Below are positions 54,147 through 61,923 of a stretch of 62,184 nt of DNA, in pieces. How positions within the stretch are numbered: position 1 is the first letter of the stretch; every line of letters starts with the position of its first letter. Where the stretch lies: assembly GCF_002976435.1 (NCBI RefSeq), contig NZ_PUGF01000028.1, positions 1-62,184 of the forward strand, read 5' to 3'. Position numbers and translations under genes: made by a program. The notes beneath the pieces are model-generated. The model was not told the origin of the DNA and searched no databases. It saw only the letters and a program-made list of their open reading frames with translations. Source of the stretch: Solimicrobium silvestre (GTDB lineage: Bacteria > Pseudomonadota > Gammaproteobacteria > Burkholderiales > Burkholderiaceae_D).

Positions 54147-55496
54147 TCGTCATTCCCGCGCAGGCGCACTGCTGTCTGGAATAATTTAGGAAGAAATGAT
54201 TGAAAGTGTTGCGGGTATTGATTTAAAGGGTTAAAACCCTGTTTGCCGACTTAAAAATCAAACCCACAACATGTTTAGAATAACCAATTTTCAAGAAATA
54301 ATGAAGGGGGGTGCCGCGAGGTTCCTTCGATGCGATTGTAGAAAAACACAAGGCAAACAAATATACGAAGCAATTTGGCTATTGGCAGCATGCGGTGGCG
54401 ATGATTTATGCGCAATTGAGTGGCGCATCCAGTTTGCGGGAATTACAGGCGGGATTTAATGGACATGCTGCACATCACTATCATCTTGGCGCTTGTGCGA
54501 TTAAGAAATCGACGCTCGCTGATGCGAATAGCCGACGTAAAGATGCCGTGTTTATCGATGTTGTGCAATTGCTGATGCAAAAGGCGTCCCGATCGGTTCG
54601 TCAACAAACGAAAGAATGGCTGTGCTTGCTTGATTCGACGCCGATTATGTTGAAAGGCAGAGAGTTTGATCGCTGGACCGACGAATCAAAAACACATCGT
54701 ACACAAGGATTGAAATTGCACGTGCTGTACGACACCCAGACAGAAGTGCCGACGTGGCAAAGCATCACGGCACCGAATGTCAATGATGTGAGCAAAGCCT
54801 GGGATGTGCCTCTGCAAAAGGGAGTAACTTACGTGTTTGATAAAGGTTATTGTGACGATGGTTGGTGGCGAGAAATTGACTTGGCAGGCGCGCAGTTTGT
54901 AACGCGGTTTAAGAATAATGCGGGCATTGGTATTGAAGAAGAACTACCGATTGCAGAAGCCGATAAAGGCATCGTAATCAGCGATCAGCTAGTACGCTTC
55001 AAACATAGGCGCACGCGAGGGCAACGCAAATCATACTATGAGCGCACGCTGCGTCGCATCACCATTGTGAGGGAAGACAAAGCCACGCCGTTGGTATTGG
55101 CAACAAACGATTTAACAAGAAGTGCGAAAGAGATTGCGCAGAATTACAAAGAGCGCTGGGGCATAGAGTTATTCTTTAAATGGATTAAGCAGCATCTCAA
55201 AATAAAGAGTTTCTATGGTCGTACAGAAAACGCCGTACGGATACAGTTGTTGACCGCACTGATCGGTTATTTATTGGTGGCATTGCATAAGCAAACCCAT
55301 CAAATAAAAGCGACTTTATGGGAATGCTTATGTTTACTCCGTGCAACGCTGTTTCAGCGTAAAGAATTAGATGAACATCGAGAACGAAAACGACGACAGA
55401 GGGAACAAAAAATGAATCAATATCAGATCGGTCTATTTGCATGAAGCTGTTAAGAATAATATTCCGGACAGCAGTGCGCCTGCGCGGGAATGACGA
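54147..55496 (+). mobile_element. IS4-family insertion sequence
   Basis: About 1.35 kb with long terminal inverted repeats: both ends read TCGTCATTCCCGCGCAGGCG inwards and continue CACTGCTGTC(T/C)GGAATA. The inner part (54167-55476) may be the true element and the outer 18 bp a GTCATTCCCGCG palindrome into which it inserted; the sequence allows both. It contains one transposase gene. No clear target-site duplication was found in the flanks. The right end abuts the last codons of the SUKH-domain gene. Confidence 0.85.
54271..55444 (+). pseudogene. IS4-family DDE transposase split by a +1 frameshift at a G-run
   Basis: Cut-and-paste DDE transposase. The core frame starts at a GTG (54311). The catalytic residues are Asp in LCLLDSTPIM, Asp in YVFDKGYCDD and Glu in the Y-x2-R-x3-E-x6-K signature YKERWGIELFFKWIK. 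The true N-terminus lies in another frame from the ATG at 54271 (MFRITNFQEIMKG). Removing one base from the six-G tract at 54306-54311 would join them as …EIMKGVPRGSFDAIVEKHK, which matches the usual start of this family. It could be an inactivating indel, a homopolymer sequencing error or, less likely, programmed slippage. Apart from the frameshift the protein appears complete. Confidence 0.85.
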
Positions 55497-55994
55497 CTAA
55501 TTGCGACCGGCCGGAACGTGCCGGGTGCATGTAGTCATCGAAGCAGAAACATACGTTTGCAACCACTTTTCCATTGATGGCGCTACAAGCTCCACAGTGC
55601 CGAAATCATGGTCAAACAGATAAACAGGCGCGTCCAACGGTCTAGGCGACGAGCGTGGGATGCGGTGGAAACAAAACATATTTCCCATGCAGTCGTTTGC
55701 GAACCCTACGTTTTGAGTTGGCATGCCAGCTTCCCAATATGCTTTTGTACCTACAACGGCTTTTCTTGGAAGAACGATGTTTTGAATATCGAAAAGATCG
55801 ATATTGTTGTCAGTTACGAGGGATAGCAGCGACGGTGTGAACGCTTCGCCGAATTGGATGACAAATGCTCGATACGATTCCGGCACCATGGTATCGAGTT
55901 CATTTTCCATTTCGGTAATTTCAGCATCTGTGGCACAAACCATGGAGTGACTTCGGTCGAATAGACCCATAAAGCGGCTGTAGACTTGATGCAT
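55497..55994 (-). CDS. SUKH (SMI1/KNR4) domain protein, possible immunity protein
   Basis: A 165-residue protein with a SUKH-type core: TDAEITEMENELDTMVPESYRAFVIQFG near the start, VGFANDCMGNMFCFHR and the end VYLFDHDFGTVELVAPSMEKWL. SUKH proteins often neutralise polymorphic toxins, but many are of unknown function. The ATG at 55994 is chosen because GGGAG lies 5 nt upstream; a longer frame to 56099 lacks such a site. It is probably an integron cassette gene, since it reads away from the decayed intI. The stop abuts the IS right end, so the last residues may have been altered by the insertion. No toxin gene is adjacent. Confidence 0.75.
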   Translation of the reverse strand: MHQVYSRFMGLFDRSHSMVCATDAEITEMENELDTMVPESYRAFVIQFGEAFTPSLLSLVTDNNIDLFDIQNIVLPRKAVVGTKAYWEAGMPTQNVGFANDCMGNMFCFHRIPRSSPRPLDAPVYLFDHDFGTVELVAPSMEKWLQTYVSASMTTCTRHVPAGRN

Positions 55995-56189
55995 GGAGCT
56001 CCCGAGATTTGCAATCGTAATTGCGGTGTATATTAGCATGTTAAATTGCCGTGGCTGTCGACCGTCCCATTTGTGCACCGTCTGCTGTCCTTTGCACATT
56101 CTTTATTGTGCAGGTTTACCCGGAACTGCGCACAATACACACAAACCGAAAAGCTAATGATTGATGAAGTACTGAACGTTGAAACGGCT

Positions 56190-56225
56190 ATCTGAGCAGT
56201 TTCCGAGTTGAGCGTCCTGTTAGAC
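56190..56225 (-). other. Half of an integron attC site
   Basis: On the minus strand GTCTAAC (56225-56219, R'' core of type RYYYAAC) is followed by AGGACGCTCAACTCGGA, which resembles the conserved first half of many attC sites. It begins 10 nt past the stop of the cassette-like gene at 56236. No matching GTTRRRY second half was found before the SUKH gene, so the site appears truncated. Confidence 0.5.
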
Positions 56226-56235
56226 TCGATTGACC

Positions 56236-56622
56236 TCACAAGCCGATCCAATCCTCAAAAAAACCGGGAGTCTTCTCGTCAATAGGCCCAATGTGTGTGG
56301 CTAGGACGTCGCCATGTGATCCTATCTCTAGACTACAGTATACCCTTTTGTAATGTGGTCCATTCCAAATTACATGCCTTGGCCATGTGGGTTGGCCTTC
56401 TCGTTGTTCGTAAATAGTGTTGAACTGCACGCCACTTTCTCCATGCCCCACCTTCTTCATGATGAAAGAGACGTCGTCTCCCGGCTTCACGCTCTGGCAG
56501 AATTCGGTCGTATTTTGGGCGGCCTCGCTGACAACGTTCAATCGGTGCGCTATCGATGCGACGATAAGTCCAAAAAGACCGACTGCCCCATAAGTAACAA
56601 TCTTCGGTACCGTTGCGCGCAT
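56236..56622 (-). CDS. Hypothetical exported or anchored protein, integron-cassette-like
   Basis: A 128-residue protein with an N-terminal hydrophobic helix (ATVPKIVTYGAVGLFGLIVASIA), then a soluble part with no recognised family. AGGA lies 8 nt before the ATG. The gene fills a compact unit bounded by GTTAGAC just before its start (56643-56637, minus strand) and GTCTAAC just after its stop (56225-56219), which is how an integron gene cassette is framed. It reads away from the truncated integrase gene, as first cassettes do. Confidence 0.6.
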   Translation of the reverse strand: MRATVPKIVTYGAVGLFGLIVASIAHRLNVVSEAAQNTTEFCQSVKPGDDVSFIMKKVGHGESGVQFNTIYEQREGQPTWPRHVIWNGPHYKRVYCSLEIGSHGDVLATHIGPIDEKTPGFFEDWIGL

Positions 56623-56636
56623 TCGATGTGTCCTAA

Positions 56637-56643
56637 GTCTAAC
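56637..56643 (-). other. Integron attI-like core site
   Basis: GTTAGAC on the minus strand fits the GTTRRRY crossover core. It lies between the integrase gene (starting 56757, other strand) and the first cassette-like gene (start 56622), the expected place for the attI/cassette junction. The DNA towards intI includes an AATTAGG…CCTAATT inverted repeat (about 56646-56680). Confidence 0.5.
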
Positions 56644-56728
56644 TTTAATTAGGCGGACACATGCCGCCCACCTAATTCAACCAATCAAATCCATGGACAG
56701 GTTTGTCACACCGTCATTTGAACAATAT

Positions 56729-56746
56729 ACTGCATAAAAAACAGTG
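56729..56746 (+). promoter_or_regulatory. Degenerate LexA-like box in front of intI
   Basis: ACTGCATAAAAAACAGTG resembles the LexA boxes found in many integrase promoters (CTG-N10-CAG with an A-rich centre), but only 9 bases separate CTG and CAG here, as if one A were lost. It lies about 10 bp before the intI start. LexA control of intI is established in other integrons; whether this copy still binds is doubtful. Confidence 0.45.
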
Positions 56747-56756
56747 CTAAATAACC

Positions 56757-57029
56757 ATGAAAAACGTTATTCCCAATGTACAGGCTTCAGACGCAGTTTT
56801 AAAACCAAAATTGCTCGATCAACTTAAACGCTGCATTCGGGATAAATATTATAGCTTACGCACTGAAGAGGCCTATGTCTATTGGGCGCGTTGGTTTATT
56901 CGTTTATTTTCTCAATTGCTGGTGACGCCGAAAGGCGGCTTTGTGCCGTCTGCTCTCAAATCCCGAGATACGGCACTGTCTCCTGTCTTGCGCATTGCCA
57001 CCATTCACAGCCGTCAAACTATAAATTAA
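56757..57029 (+). pseudogene. intI: Truncated integron integrase (intI) gene
   Basis: Only the N-terminal core-binding start of an IntI tyrosine recombinase remains: LLDQLKRCIRDKYYSLRTEE and AYVYWARWFIRLF, the block that opens integron integrases. After about residue 53 the frame runs into unrelated repeat DNA (the copy at 56964-57090) and ends at 90 residues. The catalytic domain with the R-H-R-Y residues and the IntI-specific insert are missing, so it cannot recombine. The orientation, with cassette-like genes diverging to the left, fits an integron platform. Confidence 0.8.
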
Positions 57030-57090
57030 AAAATTCAAAATAGCGATTCTTCTGTTCTATGGCGGCTCCGATCAGGTTGCAGCCGTTTAG
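56964..57090 (+). repeat. 127-bp direct repeat, copy A (matches 58343-58469)
   Basis: Both copies are 127 bp and share CGA(G/C)ATACGGCACTGTCT, CTATAAATTAAAAAA/CAATAAATTAAAAAA, TTCTATG and the GATC-GG-TTGCAG segment, with scattered substitutions. This copy truncates intI on its left. Together they flank three small minus-strand genes (57219-58291). The stretch from 57091 to 57218 holds no other feature. Confidence 0.8.
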
Positions 57091-57218
57091 TTTAGCCTTT
57101 CCAGCGATTGCCAACAGCGTGACCTGAGCCGACAAATAATGTCCTCTGAACCAGTCATTCAAAAGACGCAATTACGGGAAAACAATAGGCTCTTGCATGG
57201 GTTTAGCGGTAGCGCATA

Positions 57219-57416
57219 CTAAGAGTTTATTTGATTGTTTTCTATTGCCGCTTCAAATTCAGATTTACACTTCGCCATATTGGCAATCAACCACTCTCGG
57301 TCGAAATTCTCGGACGGAACACCATTTGAAATGCTTTCAATTGCATCCTGAAATGCATTTTCGGCATTCTTCTTCGCAGTATAAGCGTCAATTACTCTTT
57401 GCCATTTTTGATCCAT
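57219..57416 (-). CDS. Hypothetical 65-residue soluble protein
   Basis: A short, charged, probably all-helical protein (MDQKWQRVIDAYTAKKNAEN…). AAAGGAAA lies at good spacing before the ATG, which makes it a credible gene despite its size. No family was recognised. It is the last of three small minus-strand genes between the 127-bp repeats, and may be a cassette-derived gene. Confidence 0.55.
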   Translation of the reverse strand: MDQKWQRVIDAYTAKKNAENAFQDAIESISNGVPSENFDREWLIANMAKCKSEFEAAIENNQINS

Positions 57417-57491
57417 ACATTTCCTTTAAAATTTTAACCTACCGAAACTAAAAAAGGCTAACAATTGGACACCTAAAAGCTGACTGGACTT

Positions 57492-57893
57492 CTATTTGTC
57501 GGATCGAGATTTCGAATCTCGAAACCCTACGGCGATCCAACGTACTACCACAGCAGAAATCTCAACAAAAAGCCACAGAAGAAAAGGAAAAAAAATACCG
57601 ATAATTAGGAAGCGAGGCCAACGTATTTCAGGTAATTTTGGAACGCCTACTTGCTTTGACCAATCGACCTCCCAGGGCTTGGTGTCTGGTTCAATCGGTA
57701 GTCTCACTTTTCGACCATCCTGAAAGGTAACAACGTTACCTTCGATCTTGGAGCCCATCGGCATACTTTGATATACAAAATAGCCGTCGCTTCCACCAAA
57801 GTAATTCGCGGCAGCGAAGCTGGCCGTAACGGTTATCCACGAAACCGAGAGGACCAAGGCGATCCTACGCCAACCATGCAATTTAATTGCCAT
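57492..57893 (-). CDS. Hypothetical two-helix membrane protein
   Basis: About 133 residues from the ATG at 57893 (MAIKLHGWRRIALVLSVSWI). An N-terminal TM helix or uncleaved signal is followed by a periplasmic loop of about 65 residues (YFVYQSMPMGSKIEGNVVTF, DGRKVRLP), then a second TM helix (FLIIGIFFPFLLWLFVEISA) and a basic tail. A longer frame from 57947 lacks a ribosome binding site. Family unknown. It is flanked by the 127-bp repeats, with small genes on the same strand on both sides. Confidence 0.6.
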   Translation of the reverse strand: MAIKLHGWRRIALVLSVSWITVTASFAAANYFGGSDGYFVYQSMPMGSKIEGNVVTFQDGRKVRLPIEPDTKPWEVDWSKQVGVPKLPEIRWPRFLIIGIFFPFLLWLFVEISAVVVRWIAVGFRDSKSRSDK

Positions 57894-58012
57894 CTCAGTG
57901 ACTCCCGCTTGCCGTGTTTTGGAAAGCAATGGTTGAACGGCCTCCATGCTTCATTTTAGAGTTTGCAATGAGTGGCAGCTCCGTGCCGCGACCTGCCTCT
58001 GATTAAATCGCG

Positions 58013-58291
58013 CTATTCTCTTGGAGTCAATTTGCTGTAGAACTTTGCAGTAAATATAGTTAATGGGGCTAGTGAAACAAGTGCTGCAATTCCCATAGTT
58101 ACTACCAAAAAAATCCCAATTCCTGGAGGTCCCGATCCGTCGTCATCAGGATAAATTCTGCTCAAAAAAAATCCAGGAACAATAAAACCGAAAAATATGG
58201 TTGTTATAAACGAAATCAGTGATGCGCCCAAAAATGCACCTGTCCCCCGAAGGAATTTATTTCTGATTACCATTATTCGAAAAACCCTCAT
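58013..58291 (-). CDS. Hypothetical small two-helix membrane protein
   Basis: About 92 residues from the ATG at 58291 (MRVFRIMVIRNKFLRGTGAF). Two strong TM helices (GASLISFITTIFFGFIVPGF and GIFLVVTMGIAALVSLAPL) are joined by an acidic, Gly-Pro-rich loop (YPDDDGSGPPG). A longer frame to 58417 crosses the repeat and is unlikely to be real. A hairpin GTCGGCA-AAG-TGCCGAC lies just upstream (about 58313-58329). No family recognised. Confidence 0.5.
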   Translation of the reverse strand: MRVFRIMVIRNKFLRGTGAFLGASLISFITTIFFGFIVPGFFLSRIYPDDDGSGPPGIGIFLVVTMGIAALVSLAPLTIFTAKFYSKLTPRE

Positions 58292-58342
58292 TAATCTGGC
58301 CGTTCCCAATCGGTCGGCAAAGTGCCGACACCGAGCGGATGC

Positions 58343-58498
58343 CGACATACGGCACTGTCTTCTGTCCTGCGCATAGCGGGCACACACGGCCGGCAAACAA
58401 TAAATTAAAAAAATCAAATTAGCAATTTTATTATTCTATGACTGCTGGGATCGGATTGCAGTCGTTGAGGCTTTTCAGTGGTTGCCTGGACGGTGCCC
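58343..58498 (+). repeat. Direct repeat, copy B of the 127-bp unit plus the 50-bp unit
   Basis: Bases 58343-58469 match 56964-57090, and 58449-58498 match 54042-54091 (49 of 50 bases). This copy therefore joins sequences found separately at the other two sites, suggesting it is the more complete version of a longer dispersed repeat. The remaining gap to 58948 shows no gene; it is AT-rich and probably holds the promoter of the SH3-domain gene. Confidence 0.8.
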
Positions 58499-58948
58499 AT
58501 TGCTGCCCGTCGCGGCTCTACATTGCGGTCAGTCGCTGGACCTGATATTAGGAAACTTAGCGGCCAAAATAATCAAAAACCAACATGCACGTTAGCATAA
58601 CGATTGGTTGCCAATTGCGCGACGTTTAGAATTCACCCGCAATAAAGTTGCTTTTATTTAAATTCTAAATTACTGTTCTTTCTTATCAATGACGCTAATA
58701 GACTGGTACCAGTTGCGATAGTGACAGACACAATCGTTCGAACTCTTTCTGAAGATAAATTGTCGCAGGTGGAAAAGTTGGACCCAGCGTTAGGAATTAC
58801 TTATTACTTCAACACTCCAAGTCTCGTATTAACCAGCTAGTTGAGCAAATTCGTTTTGCTGGGCCGATTGCGACAAGTGATTCGTGGTATTGAATTCAGT
58901 TTCCAGTACAATCCGCATTTCAACTCATCCAACCGGAGCCTGCTGCCT

Positions 58949-60340
58949 ATGCAATATGCGACTGTAACGATTGGCCTTGGTATCGCTGTCGGACTGAGTA
59001 TTCTGCCACCGTCAAGTCTCGCATCCGAGATGCAACCCGGACCCATGTGGGTAGTCGGCTCCTACGTCAATATTCGTCAAGCCGCAGACGACAAAGCCAA
59101 AGTCATCGAGCATCTGACTGCCAACACCCCGATTCATCTCGTCGGCGAAAAGGGACGCTATTGCGAAATCAGTTGGGCGCAGTCACGCAGCGGATTTGTC
59201 GCATGCCAATTCCTTGGCGCCAAGCCCTTGCAACTCAGCGATGTCGAGCGCTCTCCTGCCAACGACAATGATGAACACTTTGAAGCGTCGCCACTCAGAG
59301 CATTCTGGATTGAACCCAGCTTTTCGCGCTTGAGGGCAGCTGGCGCGTATTTTGAGAAGAAAATGCTGACCGAGGCTGCAGCAAAGAAAGAGGCGGATCA
59401 ATTGAAGGCGTGGCTTGAGGTGCCCGCTGTTTCTCCCAACGTGGCCAAGTCAATCACAATTTCCCGTTTTTCTGTGCCTGAGTTTGATGCGATGAAAGCG
59501 TTGGCGAAAGCCGGCATGCAACCGCCGCCACTATTGAATTCAATTTATCCGGATGTGGCGAGCCTGCAGGCCAAACCGGATTCGGCGACGATGCCAGCAG
59601 AACATTTGCCGCTGCTTGCATTCCTGCCAGCCTTAGGCGCCTCCCGCTTTAGTGCGCAAGCGCAAGTCGGTGCCATGCAAACCACGACGGATCAACTCAG
59701 TGCCTTGTTCCAGATTCCCTACCAAGTCGAACCGCTGAACAAGCCCTACACGGTCAGCCCGCAATACGAAGACCCTTATATCTTCGGGAGTTGGGATATC
59801 GGCGACGTTAACCTCTCGTTGGTCAGGCCGGTGCATGACGTTGGCATTTATACGAATGGACATGTCAAGGATTTGGAAACCAGTCTGAATCAATGGGATG
59901 GTTTTTATATCGACTATGAAGCAACGCAAGAGTGCGGCAGTTTTGTCATCGATGCGCATTTGCACGATCATGCGAGCGGCGACTACATTGTTTCCAAATT
60001 GCCGATTGACGGTTTGCTGATGTTTTTTCGTTCACCCGTTGCCGTGAATACGTCGACAGCACGTGTGGAAATGCAAAGGCACGAGCTTTCGGCTTTTCAA
60101 AAGAAAGCGCGCCGGGAACTGCAAAAAAACATGATCCATCAAGTGGTCCAATACACGGTGACCTTGGCGGGCGATTTTGCGCCAGACTTTACCGTGTTCG
60201 AGCTGCGCGGCTACTCAGATGTGCCGGGCGCTGAATCTGGCACAACAGGCCCCTACGAAGCAATCATGCGCTACTACTTTGTTAATATCGGTGGCAGTTG
60301 GAAGTTGTTGGATGTGGATGGATTGTCAGGATGTTCGTAA
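58949..60340 (+). CDS. Exported SH3-domain protein
   Basis: A 463-residue protein from the ATG at 58949 (a TTG at 58841 would add an unlikely basic leader). The signal peptide is MQYATVTIGLGIAVGLSILP with cleavage near SSLASE. A bacterial SH3 domain (about 30-95) reads MWVVGSYVNIRQAADDKAKV and ANTPIHLVGEKGRYCEISW. The remaining 350 residues have no recognised family but include a C-terminal segment ending RYYFVNIGGSWKLLDVDGLSG, reminiscent of DUF4348- or NTF2-type folds (weak). GGAG lies about 12 nt upstream. It is followed 45 bp later by an FGE-like gene and may act in the same envelope process. Confidence 0.72.
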   Translation: MQYATVTIGLGIAVGLSILPPSSLASEMQPGPMWVVGSYVNIRQAADDKAKVIEHLTANTPIHLVGEKGRYCEISWAQSRSGFVACQFLGAKPLQLSDVERSPANDNDEHFEASPLRAFWIEPSFSRLRAAGAYFEKKMLTEAAAKKEADQLKAWLEVPAVSPNVAKSITISRFSVPEFDAMKALAKAGMQPPPLLNSIYPDVASLQAKPDSATMPAEHLPLLAFLPALGASRFSAQAQVGAMQTTTDQLSALFQIPYQVEPLNKPYTVSPQYEDPYIFGSWDIGDVNLSLVRPVHDVGIYTNGHVKDLETSLNQWDGFYIDYEATQECGSFVIDAHLHDHASGDYIVSKLPIDGLLMFFRSPVAVNTSTARVEMQRHELSAFQKKARRELQKNMIHQVVQYTVTLAGDFAPDFTVFELRGYSDVPGAESGTTGPYEAIMRYYFVNIGGSWKLLDVDGLSGCS

Positions 60341-60385
60341 GCGTCCCACCCTGCCGTTGCTGTGCTCACCTGAATCAGGATAAAT

Positions 60386-61246
60386 ATGAAGTTAATAGTC
60401 AGTGTTATTGCATTACTTTTGTTGGGTGTTGCCGGTTTCCTGGGATATCGGGCCTTGATGTGGCAACTGTCAACGACGCCGGTCGATCTTCACGCGGGCA
60501 CGGTCTTTCGAGACTGTCGGATTTGCCCTGAAATGGTGGTTATTCCCCAAACTGATCGCTTTATGATGGGGCAGTCGGATACGGGCAGAAAAGATCCGGT
60601 CGAGGGATTCATGTTTGGAGAAGATACGACGCGCGCGCCTGAGCATCCGGTGCGCATTGCGCAATTCGCACTGGGTCGCATGGAAATCACGCAGCGTCAG
60701 TGGGAGAGTTTGATGGACAGCGATCCGAGTATGGAAAAAAAGTGCGGATTGGATTGTCCGGTGGAGCATGTAAGCTGGTTGGACGTGCAGGAATTTTTGA
60801 GGCGTTTCAACGCCAAAATCGGACAGCATTACCGCCTGCCCAGTGAGGCTGAATGGGAATACGCTGCCACGGCAGGACAGGCGCCGAGTGACGCAACCTT
60901 GCAGGAACAAATCGGCGACGACGCGAGCTGGAACCAGTACAACAGCCAATTTACGACACATCCGGTTGGAAGCAAGAAAGCCAATGGTTTTCAGGTTCAT
61001 GACATGATTGGCAACGTCTGGGAATGGGTCGAAGACTGCGATCACCGCGACTACAATGGCGCCCCCGCAAACGGTCGTGCCTGGATCGATGATCCCAGCC
61101 TGCCCAAACAATGTCGAAGCGGTTATCGCGTGGTGCGAGGTGGCTCATGTATTTCTCCAACGAGGACGCCGCGCGACCGCGGCGCGGCCCCGGAGGATCG
61201 CCACGGCGCTGACCTGGGCTTTCGCGTTGCCAGGGATTTACCGTGA
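60386..61246 (+). CDS. SUMF1/FGE-fold protein lacking the catalytic cysteine pair
   Basis: A 286-residue protein with an N-terminal TM anchor (VSVIALLLLGVAGFLGYRAL) and an FGE-sulfatase domain: CPEMVVIPQTDRFMMG, EITQRQWESLM, YRLPSEAEWEYAA, HDMIGNVWEWVEDC and RVVRGGSC. Where true FGE has GGSxxCxxxxC this one has GGSCISPTRTPRDRG, with Cys at the wrong position and no second Cys, so it should not make formylglycine. The fold then likely binds protein or peptidoglycan, as in other catalytically inert family members. AGGATAAAT precedes the ATG. It probably shares a transcript with the SH3-domain gene. Confidence 0.82.
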   Translation: MKLIVSVIALLLLGVAGFLGYRALMWQLSTTPVDLHAGTVFRDCRICPEMVVIPQTDRFMMGQSDTGRKDPVEGFMFGEDTTRAPEHPVRIAQFALGRMEITQRQWESLMDSDPSMEKKCGLDCPVEHVSWLDVQEFLRRFNAKIGQHYRLPSEAEWEYAATAGQAPSDATLQEQIGDDASWNQYNSQFTTHPVGSKKANGFQVHDMIGNVWEWVEDCDHRDYNGAPANGRAWIDDPSLPKQCRSGYRVVRGGSCISPTRTPRDRGAAPEDRHGADLGFRVARDLP

Positions 61247-61389
61247 GCTGCCTTCAAAATACCCTGTTTGAGGCATATTGGCCACCGTCCGGTTGAATCC
61301 GCCGTCATTTGAGGCAGCCAAGTATTGGTTATTTATCAGGTCACGCATTAGAGGAAAAAATATTTAATTTTGCTCAATGTCCCTAAAAT

Positions 61390-61923
61390 TTATTCAATAT
61401 GTGAAGTTGCAAATTTATAGTCTTTATCAAAATTTAAGATTAGGCTGTCGAGCAGTTTTAGGTTAAGTTTATTTCCCCAAAATTCCTCTTTTCCCTCTGC
61501 AACTATATCCCGATGAAAAATTAATTTTTCCTTATCCCGTTCCAAAAAAGCAATGGTCGCAAGTACATAATCATTCCATCTTAGTGGATCGACTTTAAAA
61601 TCTTCTTTTTTAATTAAAACAGTCATGGCATTTTTTATAGCCGCTGAGTAATCTCCTTGTGTTGCACGAAGTTGGGCTATATGCCATCTTAAGGAAGATT
61701 TCGAAGATTTCGAAGATTTAATATATTCTTCAATCAGATCTGCTGCTTCTTTATCGCATCCAGATTCCGCTAACAATCGAAATCCTTTTTTTTCCGTTTG
61801 ATCGAATTGCTCATATGGCAGTAAAAGATCGGACTTAATATGTGCTCGGTAAACATCTTCGCATTCTGAAGCAAGCAAATTTGCCGAGTAAAAAAATAGC
61901 AAAAGTGAAAATGTAAATTGCAT
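61390..61923 (-). CDS. Hypothetical exported helical (TPR-like) protein, AT-rich
   Basis: A 177-residue protein with a signal peptide (MQFTFSLLLFFYSANLLA, cleavage before SECED). The mature part is predicted helical, with TPR-like spacing in RWHIAQLRATQGDYSAAIKNAM. Base composition is much richer in AT than neighbouring genes, suggesting transfer. A 9-bp tandem repeat (TTCGAAGAT, about 61699-61720) encodes SKSSKSS and could vary by slippage. No clear family. Confidence 0.6.
   Translation of the reverse strand: MQFTFSLLLFFYSANLLASECEDVYRAHIKSDLLLPYEQFDQTEKKGFRLLAESGCDKEAADLIEEYIKSSKSSKSSLRWHIAQLRATQGDYSAAIKNAMTVLIKKEDFKVDPLRWNDYVLATIAFLERDKEKLIFHRDIVAEGKEEFWGNKLNLKLLDSLILNFDKDYKFATSHIE

Noticed and set aside
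54271-54311. Programmed frameshift in the IS transposase
   Set aside because: IS4-family elements are not known for this, and the single-base G-run change is more simply an indel or base-call error.
57423-57470. TGTTAGCC near 57460 (minus strand) as an attC core
   Set aside because: It breaks the GTTRRRY pattern and has no partner site; it was kept out of the integron description.
58013-58417. The full 134-codon reading of the small membrane protein
   Set aside because: Its first 40 codons run through the 127-bp direct repeat and encode a Cys/Arg-rich stretch; the start at 58291 is more credible.
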